Source: Aphrocallistes beatrix (lineage: Eukaryota > Porifera > Hexactinellida > Sceptrulophora > Aphrocallistidae). Taken from it: a DNA stretch of 64,000 bases. Of this stretch, positions 1 to 11,900 are shown in pieces. The position numbers and the translations under genes were made by a program. The notes beneath the pieces were generated by a model that saw only the letters and a program-made list of their open reading frames with translations, was not told where the DNA came from and made no database searches. Every line of letters starts with the position of its first letter. Positions within the stretch are counted from its first letter, which is position 1. The stretch is from the NCBI GenBank assembly GCA_963281255.1, contig OY725505.1, forward strand, positions 2,294,001 through 2,358,000, in the 5' to 3' direction.

Positions 1-190
1 CATAATATTTTAAAACCAATGTGTAGACTATTTATATTAAGAAATTCGTACTCAGCAAGCATAACCGAGAAAAACAAGGGGTCACTCGATATGGTTTACA
101 CCAAATTTGGAGATAGGAATTTCTACATTTCAGGTTGTTACTAGGGAGGACCCAAATACTTTGCTCAAAATATAGTCAATATATATATAT
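1..190. other. Left edge, no gene seen
   Basis: AT-rich sequence ending in an AT run that borders the first family A element. Nothing coding seen. Confidence 0.4.
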
Positions 191-690
191 ACAAGCGCGC
201 TTCGCTTGCTTGCGCTGCGCGGCTAGCGGACACTTTGCGTCCGCCGGAGGCGCCCTGCGGGCGCCTGTGGTCACCATTGATTAATTATAAGGGAAATGAC
301 ATCACTAAATACGTCTGTCCTACTGTTATAATTGATATCGCACGAGAAATCACCAAAAATATCAGTTTTAAAATTTTAATGAGTAATGATGACGTCATAA
401 CAAAGTGATGAGTCAGCATTTTTTGCTGATAGGTGCATCATATGCGAGACGTGTTAGTATACATATTCTATTAAAATTTCAGCCTTCTATCTCCTATAAT
501 GGCGGAGTTATTCCTGAATAACTTTGTTGCTTAACTTTTAAAAATGTGACAATGACGTCATAATTCCATGATGAGTCGACATTTTCTCTGAGCTCAGAAC
601 TTGCTGGAGCCATAGCCAAAAGACTCCCACATGCCAAAAATTAGCTATCTATGACCGACAGTTTCTTCAATCAATTCGTTACAGATATAT
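191..690 (+). mobile_element. Family A hairpin-headed element, copy 1
   Basis: Head ACAAGCGCGCTTCGC with three GC-rich stems, tail TTCTTCAATCAATTCG then TTACAGATATATA. No coding. Contains TGACGTCA at 390-397 and 553-560 and TGAGTCA at 409-415. Other copies in the window: 13420-13878, 14890-16759, 30489-30890, 48271-48735, 49727-50135, 53247-53722 and 53734-54230. Confidence 0.8.
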
Positions 691-1593
691 ATATAGTATA
701 TATACACATACTAGTATACAAACAAGAATCGAGTTTTAATAGTAAGGATATATATATGGGGAATTCCATGTCAAAAAACCAATAATTTCACCACCATCAA
801 CCGATTGGTCTGAAATTTGCTGTGTGGCAGGGCACTTATATGTCTTTACTTTTGTGAAAATTTCAGATCAATCGGTCATGTGGTTTTTGAGTTATGACGT
901 AACAATTTTTGAATTTTTGCTGTTTGACCAAGGATTTTCACAATGGTAAAATCACCATCCCATTTTAAACTCGAATAACTCGAAAAATATTCATCAAATC
1001 CTTTCATAAATTGCAATACTTATGTTTTTACATATGGAGAATACGAAAAACTTGAGTAAATTAAGTTTTGAGTTCCTTTTCTTTGTGAAAACTGGAACTG
1101 AAACCAACTCCCGAAGCAAACCGGAACTATGACGTAACAAAAATGTATATTTTTGAAACTGTTTTATTTTTGGGTATTTTACTGTTTATATTCATAATTC
1201 ATTGTATAAAAAAATTCATTTGGTTTCCATATGTTCTCTTTGAGTTATTCACATTTTTGTACCTGTAAACGCTTTCTATATATAACTCAAAATTTTATGC
1301 CTTTTGTAAAAATATAAAATTGACCTGACAACTCTCAATTTCTACCATTTTGAAAATGCTTTTATGTCTTCCTCTATAATATCACTCATTCTTACAACAT
1401 TCTGCAATTGATATGTGCATTCGGAATTATAAGTCTGTTGTATATTTGACCACAGACAGACTAAACATAAACAGTGTAATGCTGTTGTTGCTATGTAATA
1501 GGAATGCAATAAATGTCACCAATGAGTTGAAAAGCTAATTTTAGAGGACTAATATTTGCTGAACAATCCGATATTTAGTCCGAACATAGCACT
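691..1593. other. AT-rich stretch without a recognised gene
   Basis: No supported exon in either strand. A degraded repeat is possible; nothing further can be said. Confidence 0.4.
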
Positions 1594-1770
1594 CTGTATA
1601 TAAGGCCTCCCATCTAAATCTCAAAAATGGACCAGGGATGCGGTCGAAGATGGTTGATCAAATACATGATCTGCCAAAAATCATGAACGACGCAGAATAG
1701 AGCTTCGAAATGTATTACCAGCATATATAAATATGACGCCAAAGTATCCATATCCGTTGTTAAAATTTCG
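1594..1770 (+). repeat. Foldback element, left arm running into the assembly gap
   Basis: Matches the left arm of the 1.1-kb foldback elements (TAAGGCCTCC..., ACCAGGGATGCGG..., AGCATATATAAATATG). The right arm is missing: the sequence runs into Ns, as expected if the assembler could not resolve the palindrome. Confidence 0.65.
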
Positions 1771-1970
1771 NNNNNNNNNNNNNNNNNNNNNNNNNNNNNN
1801 NNNNNNNNNNNNNNNNNNNNNNNNNNNNNNNNNNNNNNNNNNNNNNNNNNNNNNNNNNNNNNNNNNNNNNNNNNNNNNNNNNNNNNNNNNNNNNNNNNNN
1901 NNNNNNNNNNNNNNNNNNNNNNNNNNNNNNNNNNNNNNNNNNNNNNNNNNNNNNNNNNNNNNNNNNNNNN
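1771..1970. other. Assembly gap (200 N)
   Basis: Exactly 200 unknown bases, probably a scaffolding placeholder rather than a measured length. Confidence 0.99.
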
Positions 1971-2407
1971 GTTGGAGTTAGGCCCCCACATTTACAAAAA
2001 AAAGAATGAATGCATTAAGCCTATGAGCATGATAATGTATACGTATAAAGATGAATCATGCATCTATTTCTTTGCTACCCTAGTACCCATTAACATCGTC
2101 CTTTGGCACAATACTATATATACATTACAATCAATTTATTATCCCTTTTTGTATATTACATAATGAATTGAAAGGGAGTTGATTGCTTTAGTGCTATCTG
2201 AAATTTGAGTTTACTCATGTTTTTAAGAGCGTTCCAAAATATACTACAAGTTATTTTAATCTACTAGTAGTTCACCTAGATCCTTTGTATTAATCATGAT
2301 CAAACTGCTGTAAATCGGTCATCAGTTGGAATGTCTGCTAAATTTCCCATTATTCTAGCTAATAATACCTGTTGAATACCTTACATTAATTTTTTATTTG
2401 CATTTAG
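1971..2407. other. Sequence before the first paralog exon
   Basis: AT-rich, presumably intron of the plus-strand paralog. No convincing upstream exon. Confidence 0.4.
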
Positions 2408-2497
2408 ATTGCCAGCGTTATATGTCTTAAACATCTCCTCAATTTCTGGAATGTTTTATCCTTTGAAAAAGCTAAAGAAATGGCTCTTAAACGTCAG
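2408..2497 (+). CDS. Paralog exon equivalent to minus-strand exon 19
   Basis: 90 bases, acceptor CATTTAG, donor GTTAGT. Encodes IASVICLKHLLNFWNVLSFE and then KAKEMALKRQ. Confidence 0.82.
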
Positions 2498-5400
2498 GTT
2501 AGTTGTTCATGATATTTACACTTTCATTTAATTTTTTTCTCCTTTTGAAAGATATGCATTGTATTTGTTAGGAAACATCTTGTATATTAAAACGCCTGGA
2601 ATTGATTAAAGAACTGGCAAGTCGTAAAGATATGAAAAGTGGCATGTATGTGTCAAATAATCAAACAAAAGATTAGTTCACACGTTTTTCTCAATAAGAA
2701 GGGTTATTTGTATATTTTCACACCTTTGTGACATATTTTTTACGACTTTTGAAAAAACTGCTAGAGACTTACTTCCAAATGTTGACATGGGGTTTTAGGG
2801 TTGTAGATTTCGAATATCATACTTTCGAATCTATATGAAAAAACCTTTACTTAATTTGTTTACAATAGTTGATAAAGCAAACAAATTTAAAAAATAGACT
2901 AGAGCTAAATATCTTACATTTTATAGAACTCTTCCACTAACCATATTACAAAATTATGTGGCCCCTTAAGGGATTTTAATTGGTACTAAGGGGCACTGGG
3001 ATCCATCACATATTCCTGAGGGGAGGACAATTTCCTCTCATTCCCTATTTTGTTTAAAGTAAATACTTATTTTGGCAACTTCTATGAAAGTATAGTCCAG
3101 CACGGTAATATATACTCCCTCGGATCGAGGTGCCATTTTATCTTCTAAGTTAAGTGGAAATTTTTGTGTATTCTAAATGGAAAACTATCACTCTTTTATA
3201 CAAGTATTTTAGGATCCTTTTGGATATTTGGATGATCTTTTCTTTCAACCGTTGGAGCCATCAGTAGTGCAAGAAATCAGAAAAGGAATAAATAAATATC
3301 ATGTTGAAACTCTTCTTCATCAGCTACATGATTTTATTCAGTTTAAAATGAGGACTATGGAGAATGAAATGCTTGAATACAGGTAGGTATCTATTTTGTT
3401 AAATATGAGGGTACATAATACAAATAAAACAAATTAACTTATATCAAAAGACACTTGTATAGATACGATAGGCTATTTTATTGTTATAGATTCATTTAAT
3501 TTAAACAACTCGAGAGACTGAACTGTTTTGTTCATTTGGATTTGTCCCCACTTGAGCGAAATGCATTTGAGCGAAACCCGTTTGAGCGAACTCATTTGAG
3601 CGAAGTAACAATAGAAGTGTGTTAAGTAAATCTAATACTATTCACATATATTCATTGAGGAAACAAGTTAATTCATCAATCAAACACTACATTTTCTTAC
3701 ATATGGCATCGCGTTATACAACCTCGAAAAATCATTCAGCATTAAGCAATATATTATCTGTAAAAGTAAAAAAGTAAAAGCTGTTTTTAACTACGACTTC
3801 GCTCAAATGAGTTCGCTCAAATGTACTTCGCTCAAGTGGGGAAAGGCCTTAATTTAATGGAATGCTATTTCTATTTCCATCTATATGCAATTGAACATGA
3901 TAATGGTTTCAATCCTTAATGACTTCCTATACACTACTAATTGTATTGGATGGCTATTGAAATGAGTGCTGATGACCCGCCAGCCGTTGTCACTCTCCTG
4001 GACAGAATTTATAAGATAATGACTTGAAATGTTTTTTGAAGGTGCGACTATATATATACAGGCAGCCCCTCGCCGTTTGCGGACTTCTCGTTCGCGGTTT
4101 TAACTATTCGCGGAAAATATTTTGGGTCAAGTTTTGCCCTTCGCGGATAAGTCCCTCGACTATTTTCAGTTTTATTTACCGAATATTTCGATTATGTAAT
4201 TAGTTATGTTAGTTTTCTTATCCTCAAATTAGCACTTATTCTAGCTAATAGCCATAATAGTAATCATGTTTTCCTAATTCAGGACTGACTCAACATATAT
4301 GGCTTAAACTTGAATTTTAATGACCGTAGCTTTATTTGTCCCTTTACTTGAAGAGCATACAGCTTTTATTTATGATATTATAGATGTTACTTAATGAATA
4401 TTCTAAAATACTAAGATCTAACCCCAGGATTTTCGTTAACCTTTAGTCTCGCCCAGAGTTGCACGCGGGCAGTGTGAGCCGAATATAATAATTTGTGTGC
4501 TCCGCCGGCCGGAAATCTTGGCAGAACTCTCCGAGATGACAACCGAGACGATATTTTAATTTGTCACGAGGTAGCAATTAAGGAATACTTACGTAAATGG
4601 AACTTTGTTAGTTTCCACTTATTAGTGTTTTCAGAAACTAACTCCCATAAAAGGATTCCCTTAGTGTCTCTCTATAGTTAGTAACTTACAAAGCGGGCCA
4701 AAAATATTTATGCGGGCTTCTTGCGGGCCGCGGTTACAAATTTCGGCCCGCGTGCAACTCTGGTATCGCCGTCCGCGGATTTGCTGTTCCCGGCAATTCT
4801 CAAGAACATAACCCCCGCGAACAGCAAGGGATTCCTGTAGGATGTAGATTTGTACGTAGCCTAATCAAAATGACGTTAGCATAATATTATAGAGATATCT
4901 ATCTGAAAATTTTATCAATATAATTTTTTCCTATCTCTTATCCGTGAGATATTAGTCTTATTTGGTAATGATAACGCATTCAAATTTGGGACCACATTTA
5001 ATTAAGCGGCCCAATATAAGATTGAACTAGAACTGATATCGGTATTAGAGGTTGATATCTAGCTTTGAAATTGATAAGGACTATCAATGCTAAATAGTTT
5101 TCTATTTACGTATAGTAAGCTTCTCTAATTGTCCACCAGTGGGCAAAGGAATCCGAAATGGACAATTAGAGAATTATGTATGGAAAAGGTGAATAATAAT
5201 AGTTTAAACAAGTGGACATTTAGTGAACTGAGACAATAGAGAGGACTTTGTGTACTTGTATAAGCAAATTAAAATGAAATCACAAAATGCTACGTAATCA
5301 TGCAGGTAGTGCGTACTGATGCAGGAAGTGTGCACGAAAACATTCTGACATGCATTGCAATACAAATCATGAGAATTGAAGGGTTCTTTGATGAGATCGG

Positions 5401-6049
5401 AATACCCTCTCTTAAATTGTGTGATACAAAATGATTAGAGGGTCGGGAGGCTTGTAGGCTTGTAAAGGATCGCCACATTCGATTATATACGCTGCACTAT
5501 AGGCATAGTTAGCATTTCTCGTTTGGGTTGCTGGCAACCTCACCTAATTTGGTGTTTTTGATACTAGAAACACTTAATTACTGGGGTTGCTCCACGCCAC
5601 AACCCTCACCAATCATTTAGCTATGCCTATGCACATCACTACAAGTTAACTTTTACTTACGCAAATGGGTACAGCAGATCCTTTATAAGTGAGGGAGGTC
5701 GAACCGGCGAAAATTATCCCTTCCCAATTATAAAAGTAATAATTATTAAGAGTCAGGTACAGCGTAGATAACCATATTTTTATATAAGAAAAAGATAATT
5801 CATCAATTTTATTCAAAAATGCTTGTTTCGTCTTATAAAGTTTACATAGTCAATAATTTAACGATTCTTAGTTCAACAAATATTTTATTTTTGTGTAGCC
5901 TCAGAAATAGTATACAGATATATACAGAAGACAATGATATAATGTTACCTCAAGGTTTTATAGATTGCTTTCCTGAAACACCTAAAATTTCTCAAACGAT
6001 AGCAGTATGGACTCTATTGACATCATATGAATCTGAATCAAAGAAATAA
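2408..6049 (+). CDS. RNF213-like: Second RNF213-like paralog, last three coding exons
   Basis: Plus-strand gene end facing the minus-strand RNF213-like gene. Three exons (2408-2497, 3213-3382, 5899-6049) splice in frame to 136 residues plus TAA, corresponding to the extreme C-terminal domain of RNF213. Exon lengths and intron phases equal those of minus-strand exons 19-21, while intron lengths differ (715 and 2516 bases here, 2643 and 2596 there). About 61% of residues are identical and all splice sites are canonical. The counterpart of exon 18 was not found in 1-2407; it may lie left of the window or in the assembly gap. It could be a full paralog or a truncated copy, but the intact frames argue against an old pseudogene. 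Confidence 0.82.
2498..3212 (+). other. Paralog intron with family B remnants
   Basis: Around 2580-2900 there are eroded family B segments (AATTGATT, TGGCATGTATGTGTCAAA, and GTTTAC/GTAAACA-like blocks in reverse orientation). Confidence 0.5.
3213..3382 (+). CDS. Paralog exon equivalent to minus-strand exon 20
   Basis: 170 bases, acceptor TTTTAG, donor GTAGGT. Encodes DPFGYLDDLFFQPLEP...HQLHDFIQFKMRTME; the INKYH and LHQLHDFIQFKM blocks are shared with the minus-strand gene. Confidence 0.85.
3546..3841. mobile_element. MITE with CCCCACTTGAGCGAA terminal repeats
   Basis: Inverted ends CCCCACTTGAGCGAA (3546) and TTCGCTCAAGTGGGG (to 3841), with extra TTTGAGCGAA copies just inside each end. No coding. 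No clear target duplication, so the superfamily is unknown. Confidence 0.7.
4059..4837. mobile_element. pogo/Tigger-like MITE with TA duplication
   Basis: Ends CAGGCAGCCCCTCGC and GCAAGGGATTCCTG form inverted repeats, flanked by TA on both sides (4057-4058, 4838-4839). The interior has no transposase and is interrupted by the hAT-type insertion at 4454-4762. Confidence 0.65.
4454..4762. mobile_element. hAT-type MITE nested in the pogo-like MITE
   Basis: Inverted ends CAGAGTTGCACGCGGGC and GCCCGCGTGCAACTCTG. Flanks GTCTCGCC and GTATCGCC form an 8-bp duplication with one mismatch. Confidence 0.7.
4840..5898 (+). other. Rest of the paralog's last intron
   Basis: No exon seen. A small candidate MITE lies at about 5499-5631, with inverted ATAGGCATAG / CTATGCCTAT ends. 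The remainder is unassigned. Confidence 0.4.
5899..6049 (+). CDS. Paralog last coding exon
   Basis: 151 bases after TGTGTAG, ending in TAA at 6047-6049. Encodes SLRNSIQIYTEDNDIM...FPETPKISQTIAVWT. An AATAAA overlaps the stop, so I cannot name the polyadenylation site. Confidence 0.85.
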
Positions 6050-6505
6050 ACATAATTCAATTATTTCTGCTAATTTAATTAAATACTTTTGTTCTATTTT
6101 ATTAGGATTTTTTGGATCAACATTGGGATGCTTTTGTTAGATCCTAATTTTTGCTTTTTAGAATATTACTGCATATGTATTACATTTCTATTTTTAGTGC
6201 AGCTCCGGTAAGGAGATGCTCCTATGGCTTGGACGGCGTACCACTTAGGTCCGTATGTCACGTGCTACTGCAAATATCTAACAGTCCGATTTTTACTAAA
6301 TTATAAGATTTCTTTATGATGTAGATGTGCACTGATGAAATCCCATAATTTCCAGTTTTTAAAATATTACATGTATATTCATATTTTAACACCTCATGCA
6401 TAGCTCAATTTAAAGATAGTGAGATCGCAACAACTAATGTAGAGTATTTCACTATGTAGAATCTGATTAAGCAATTCTATAAATATTTTACGAGTTATTA
6501 ATATA

Positions 6506-7259
6506 CTTAGGGCGTTCATGTTCCAGGCCCAACTTTATAATTCGAAAGGCACTGAAACAATGTATTTTAAATTCTTTTATTGTATTCGTTAGAGGATTAT
6601 CTTTCTACTGTCAATTTGATTTGCTGTGATAATATAATTATTGTGGTTAGCACACACGATTTATACACCCGGTTTACGGTCCTTGTACTCATGGAGTTTT
6701 AGCTTAATATTTGATGTATTTCAGTTCTGAGCAAACTTAGATTAAAACTAATCTCTCCATTGAATTCTGCAAATAAAATAAAATAGAGATTGACTTCTTT
6801 GAACTCTTCTAATTTTAAGCTGGGGAATAATGTGGTTTTTTTGCAATTCACTGACACTTTTGTCCCACTTTTAAGTGGCCAAAAATTGGGAAAAATCCAC
6901 TATAATTAGTATAACATCTTTTTATCACAAAATATTCAACTGAATCTCCCGTTTGCATCTTCTCCATGCCTTCTTGATTATTTTACAATTCAACGATATT
7001 ATTTAATAATTTTGGAATTTTATCCATACAAATTGTTTTCCAGTCTTTTTCAATGGCAAAATTGAAATTTTTTATAAGGACAGTAAACCGGGTCTATAAT
7101 CGTGCGTGCTAACTACAGTAATTATATTAATAACACAGCAACCAACATACCAGTCGAAGCATAATCCTGCAACGAATTCATTAAACGAATGGATAATACT
7201 TTGTCTTTGTTAGCTTTTGACATATAAAGTTGGGCCTGGTACATATTGAACGCCCTAAG
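6506..7259. mobile_element. Nested inverted-repeat element between the two paralogs
   Basis: Outer ends CTTAGGGCGTTCA / TGAACGCCCTAAG, with GGCCCAACTTTA / AAAGTTGGGCC inside them. Inner inverted pair TTAGCACACACGATTTATA near 6648 and TATAATCGTGCGTGCTAA near 7100. No coding. Confidence 0.6.
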
Positions 7260-8515
7260 TAGTATGCACGTATATATACATATTTTTCACATCTTTTAAA
7301 AAGTTCTATTTTAAGCTAAAAGCGAGCTCTCAGCAGCTAATATAGGGAGGTTAATTTTAATATGAAATCTGATTTCGCACTTTTTGTAATAATGTTAAAA
7401 TTTGTTATTAACAAATGTATACTAAATATTTTCACGCATTTAAAAAAATCTTGGTTCAAGCTTGAAGCGAGTTCTCAATAGCTAATATAGGGTATTTCAA
7501 TTTGTAGATTTCAACTTAGAATGCTCTAAAATGAGTATTTCTCGATGTATTTTGATTTTCACATTTCACGTTCCTTCGAGTCACTTACTGGAGCTGCACT
7601 ATCGGTCTGTAGACCGACATTTTATTCATATTTGTTTATTAATATTAAATTACATTATTAAAATATGGTTCTATATGCACATTTCAGATCTGGGGATGTC
7701 TCAACATAAAGCCTTTGCATGTTCGAATATTAGATCCTTGTACTAAGAACTTTAAATTAGAGCATAGCCTACTCAATATAGGGCCTGGTATAAAATGTAT
7801 CATGGATGAAGTAGAGGATGGAATTTTAAATTCTTAAAAATATATATCTGCTTAGCTTTTTTAAGCAGATATATATAAAACAATTGAGGATACGAACTAC
7901 AAAGTTGGCCGTCCCTGTCCGATTATGTAGTTTGTATCCCATAGCTTCGAGGCTACAATTAATTCCCAGTCTTTGGTTAGACATATATTATTGTTCAAGG
8001 CTCTACCTCCTAATCAGTCAAATAGTGCTCCGCTAAGGCAACACTGAATTTCTACATATGGGATTTTATATTCTGATGCATATACGTACGTATATACATA
8101 TTTTATATCTAGATTCCGATTTAGTGCTTGGAATATTGTGATTATTTTATGAGTTTTTATAATATGCATCTCTAAATTTGTTCACATCTTCAATTTTTGT
8201 TTTAAACTTGAAACGAGTTCTAAACAGCTAATATAGAATATTTCAATGTGTAGAATCATAATTTCATTCTTTGGACAAAAAATGTGAATATGTTAGTTTT
8301 CTTAAATTGAGTAGTTCCCGAGTATATGATATACAAGTATTACCATATTCATATCTCACGTGCCAAGTCACTTAGATTTTGATCTCTGAGAGTTCGAGTT
8401 ATCGGATGTTGACCGTATTTATTATAATATGTCCCTATTAATCAATTTAAAGGAGCAAAGTGAGGTAATTAGACTTGTCTACTCCCATCACGTTGAAAAC
8501 CCCTTGACTAATAAC

Positions 8516-8687
8516 CAGGGTTGCAACCGAATAGTTGATTATTCGGTTTAACCAAATTAGATTTGCAAATAGTTGATATTTGGTTTGTAACCAAATATCA
8601 TTATTTGGTATTCGGTTGAGAACCAAATTATTTGGTCTAACCATTATTCGGTCAAATTGTTATTTGGTTGAAGCGGTTTCAACCTTG
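8516..8687. mobile_element. hAT-type MITE with CTAATAAC duplication
   Basis: Ends CAGGGTTGCAACCG and CGGTTTCAACCTTG, flanked by a perfect 8-bp duplication CTAATAAC (8508-8515 and 8688-8695). The interior is AT-rich with repeated ATTTGGTT. Same family as 24292-24589. Confidence 0.85.
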
Positions 8688-8830
8688 CTAATAACACAAT
8701 AAATTATTTCTTAGTTTATTAATCTTACTCATAATTAATAACGGCCTAGCTGTAAAAAATAAAACACTGAGATAAACAAAATAAGAGAAATCAATGTAAA
8801 ATTATTCAAAAATCAAATGATAAAAATTAT

Positions 8831-8981
8831 TTATTTAGTAGATTGAGATTCGTGGATGGTTAGGTGTGTCCAAACTGAGATGGTTTGCGATATCTTTGGT
8901 GAATCAGGGAAGAATTCTGTAAATCCATGAGGAAGCTGGACATCATTATCTTCTGCATAAGCCACAATAGAAGACTTGATG
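8831..8981 (-). CDS. RNF213-like exon 21 (last coding exon)
   Basis: 151 bases after TGTTTAG, ending in TAA. Encodes DIKSSIVAYAEDNDVQ...FFPDSPKISQTISVWTHL and a polar tail. The paralog exon at 5899-6049 has equal length and 29 of 50 residues identical. A TTTATT (AATAAA on the minus strand) near 8716 is a possible polyadenylation signal. Confidence 0.88.
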
Positions 8982-11900
8982 CTAAACAAAATAAAAGTAA
9001 ATTCCAGAATAAAAAGATATAATATAGCAATCGGGTGAAAGAGTGTGCACTATGAGATAAAATCAGAAAGTTTGGCACGTTAGTACTATACAACATATTA
9101 ATCGACTTTAACTATGAGACCACTTGAACTTCTGTAAGGATGAAAATTTTTAGGGGTCAAATATTTGGTTCCTGATAGAAGTCACCGATTTGTAAATTGT
9201 CACGTCACATTCCGATGTTACTATGGTGTTTCCAGGAGCTAAAGTGCTCCCAACGTGACAATGCGACACCTTCAAATTGCTCGAAATTTTTCTCCGCATA
9301 CGCCTGAATGAAACATTGGGCACAATCGCCTACTCCTCAATGGTGTCGCATCTCGGCACGGAGTTTTGAGGTACTATAAATTCCTATTGGAAAATTTTAT
9401 ATGAATCAGAGTGGAATAAGTAAACGTCCGTTAACTATGAATCTATCTGGTGAGAAATCTTTATCCAGGATTACTAAATTGAGACGCAAATCATCATTTG
9501 TGTACTTCTATGTAGTTGTTTTGGACTATTACGTACAATTTTAATTAAGCCTATTGGTTAGCGTACGCCGAAGCTCCAGTTTTAAGCCATGAAAGCCTTT
9601 GCAACAAAAAATATTAAAGAAGTGGATAATTCAGGATTATTAATAGTAAAAAGGAGTATGCGAGTAACGATGATGGATGCTTATGGAACTTGCCCTCCTA
9701 AACAGATTTAGACGTATCTATTCCTCGATTCATACTTGTATAGTATTCCAGTCTGAGTTGATCAAAAGTTAAATATTCGACTGGGTTACATTGCATCGCT
9801 GCATGTTTGGAAACAACCCTACTCATGCGGTCATCTCCAGTCAATATTTAACTTAATGACGACTTTCACTAGTGGGTAACCGAGCTTTGCTACTGCTTGG
9901 TGCAGTGGTAACATCCGCCGTTTCTCTCCAGTTCCAAATTGTTGCCATAATTCTTTTAATCCCAATGCTTGCAGACCAGGTGCATAGTAATGTAGCAGTA
10001 AAGCTGTAGTGTCAGTATCGTTGGAAGGCGCAACAATTTTTTTTCACATTCCTCAAAACGAACTGCCCAATCCACATGCAAATTATTCGAGCATCAGCTT
10101 CCTCAATCCAGCTTGACAGATCAGGGATTTCAACTGAATTTGATGGACGGTGAAGTTTGGCTGGGAGTACTCCATCATTATTACGTAACAACAGAGCTCA
10201 CCAAATACTAACGATATCAAGACTCGAGACAATGTCACTAACTAAGAGCTGTAGACCTTATTTGTTGCTGATGCCCAAAGTGTATCAAGATGTTGAGGGA
10301 TTGGTGTATATTTTAGGATAGCAACGAGATCAATATGTTTGACGTCTGAGCGACGCAAACGCTCCACTTCCATCAGAGAATGTTTAAAATATGAGTCAAG
10401 GATAATATGTAGTAGCTCTGGTTCTTGGCATACATTCATAGTTGATATAATGGTGGTTGTAACTGCATCGCCCAATGTAGCAAATTTTGAGGTATCTGCC
10501 GAATTTTTGACATAAAGTCAAGGATAACATGTGTTCTCAATTGTGATTCTCAGTTCCAGAGATGAGGATTTAAAGATGGCTCAATTTCATCCATCAGCTT
10601 TGACTTTTCCGCATTTTTTGGAAAATCTCCATCAAATAGGAGTGAGATGGTAATTACATCATTGATAATATTTCAGGGAGACTCATATCCCTCTCTTCTG
10701 CTATCTCGATGTTCCTAAGAGCATCGTTAGTTTCTCGAGCTAGCTTTTCCAACGTGTTGGGCTAGGTATATGACTTGTAACAGCTGTTAGTTACGTAATA
10801 TATAAAACGATATGAGGCAGTTGAGGCAGTAAATCGTTTCGAAATTATGTCTTCTCGGATAGAGGCTGCCCGCTTAATTTACTCACGAACATTTTCCGTT
10901 CCAACAAATTTCCCTCCAGCTTTGCAACAAATTATGCATTTTCCAGGTTCATATTCATCATCAGGAGTCCTAGACTTTAGATGAACTCCAGAAAAACTCA
11001 ACTTTGAAGATTCTGCCATTTATCAAATGGGGTAATATTTTGCTATTTGGAACTTTGCAACTAGTGCAGTGGAATGTTATCATTTAGTGAAATAGTATAC
11101 TATCAAGACAGATGGCCTAAGGTAAGACGCAAATATGACATAATAGGAATAATATCTGCACTAACTTGACCTAATAGCAACTAGCATTTTGAAGCTTCCC
11201 AGCTAAAGTCGATTAATGTGTCATATACTACTAACATGCCTAACTTTTTGATTTTATCTCAGTGCACAATTCGGGAAAATTTTGCTGATATTGCTGAACT
11301 ACATTTGCGTAAACGATATTTTCAATTTGACCCAAATAAAAAGCAATAACTACTATCACACAGCTCACTATTAATGAAATTGTAAAACTGAAACAAATAC
11401 TAAATATTCAAAATAAATAAAGCAAATATTTAAAAAACCCCGATTATTTAGAATGTTTTGTATCGATAGCATTAGCATTAAACAGATCAACACAATTTTA
11501 TTAAGAAATTTGTCATTTATACAATAAAAACCGTATAAACAGTATTTCAAACTTTTTACAAAGAGCATACAACTTACTCATATTTAAGCATTGTTTTATC
11601 CATCTTCTTCATTTTGAATTGGATGAAATCGTGAAGTTGATGCAAAAAAGTATCAATGTGATATTTATTTATTCCATTATTGATTTCATCAATCTGTTCC
11701 TGCTCCAATGGTTCAAAGAATTCATTTTCCAAATATGCAAATGGATCCTAGAATTTTAAATAGTTCATTAATTTATTAAACCATAGCAACCAGAAACGCA
11801 TTGTTTCTGATATGGAAAAATATTTGACATTAATTTTATCAAAATTTCCAATAGTGCAGCTCCAGGAAGTGACTCGAAGGAACATGAAATGTGAATATCG

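Larger units (their letters stand above)
6050..8830. other. Convergent intergenic region between the RNF213-like genes
   Basis: About 2.8 kb between the two stop codons. Apart from the elements listed separately it holds eroded repeats of the 'GCTAATATAGGGTATTTCAA' type (around 7330, 7470 and 8230) and a short perfect hairpin at about 7840-7876 (TATATATCTGCTTA arms). Both 3' UTRs must end here. Confidence 0.55.

Noticed and set aside
191-270. GC-rich palindromes as a bacterial-type terminator or CRISPR repeat
   Set aside because: The host is eukaryotic, copies are dispersed transposon heads, and there are no spacers.
1614-1991. Apparent frames through the N block
   Set aside because: Unknown bases create false open frames; the flanks are foldback sequence.
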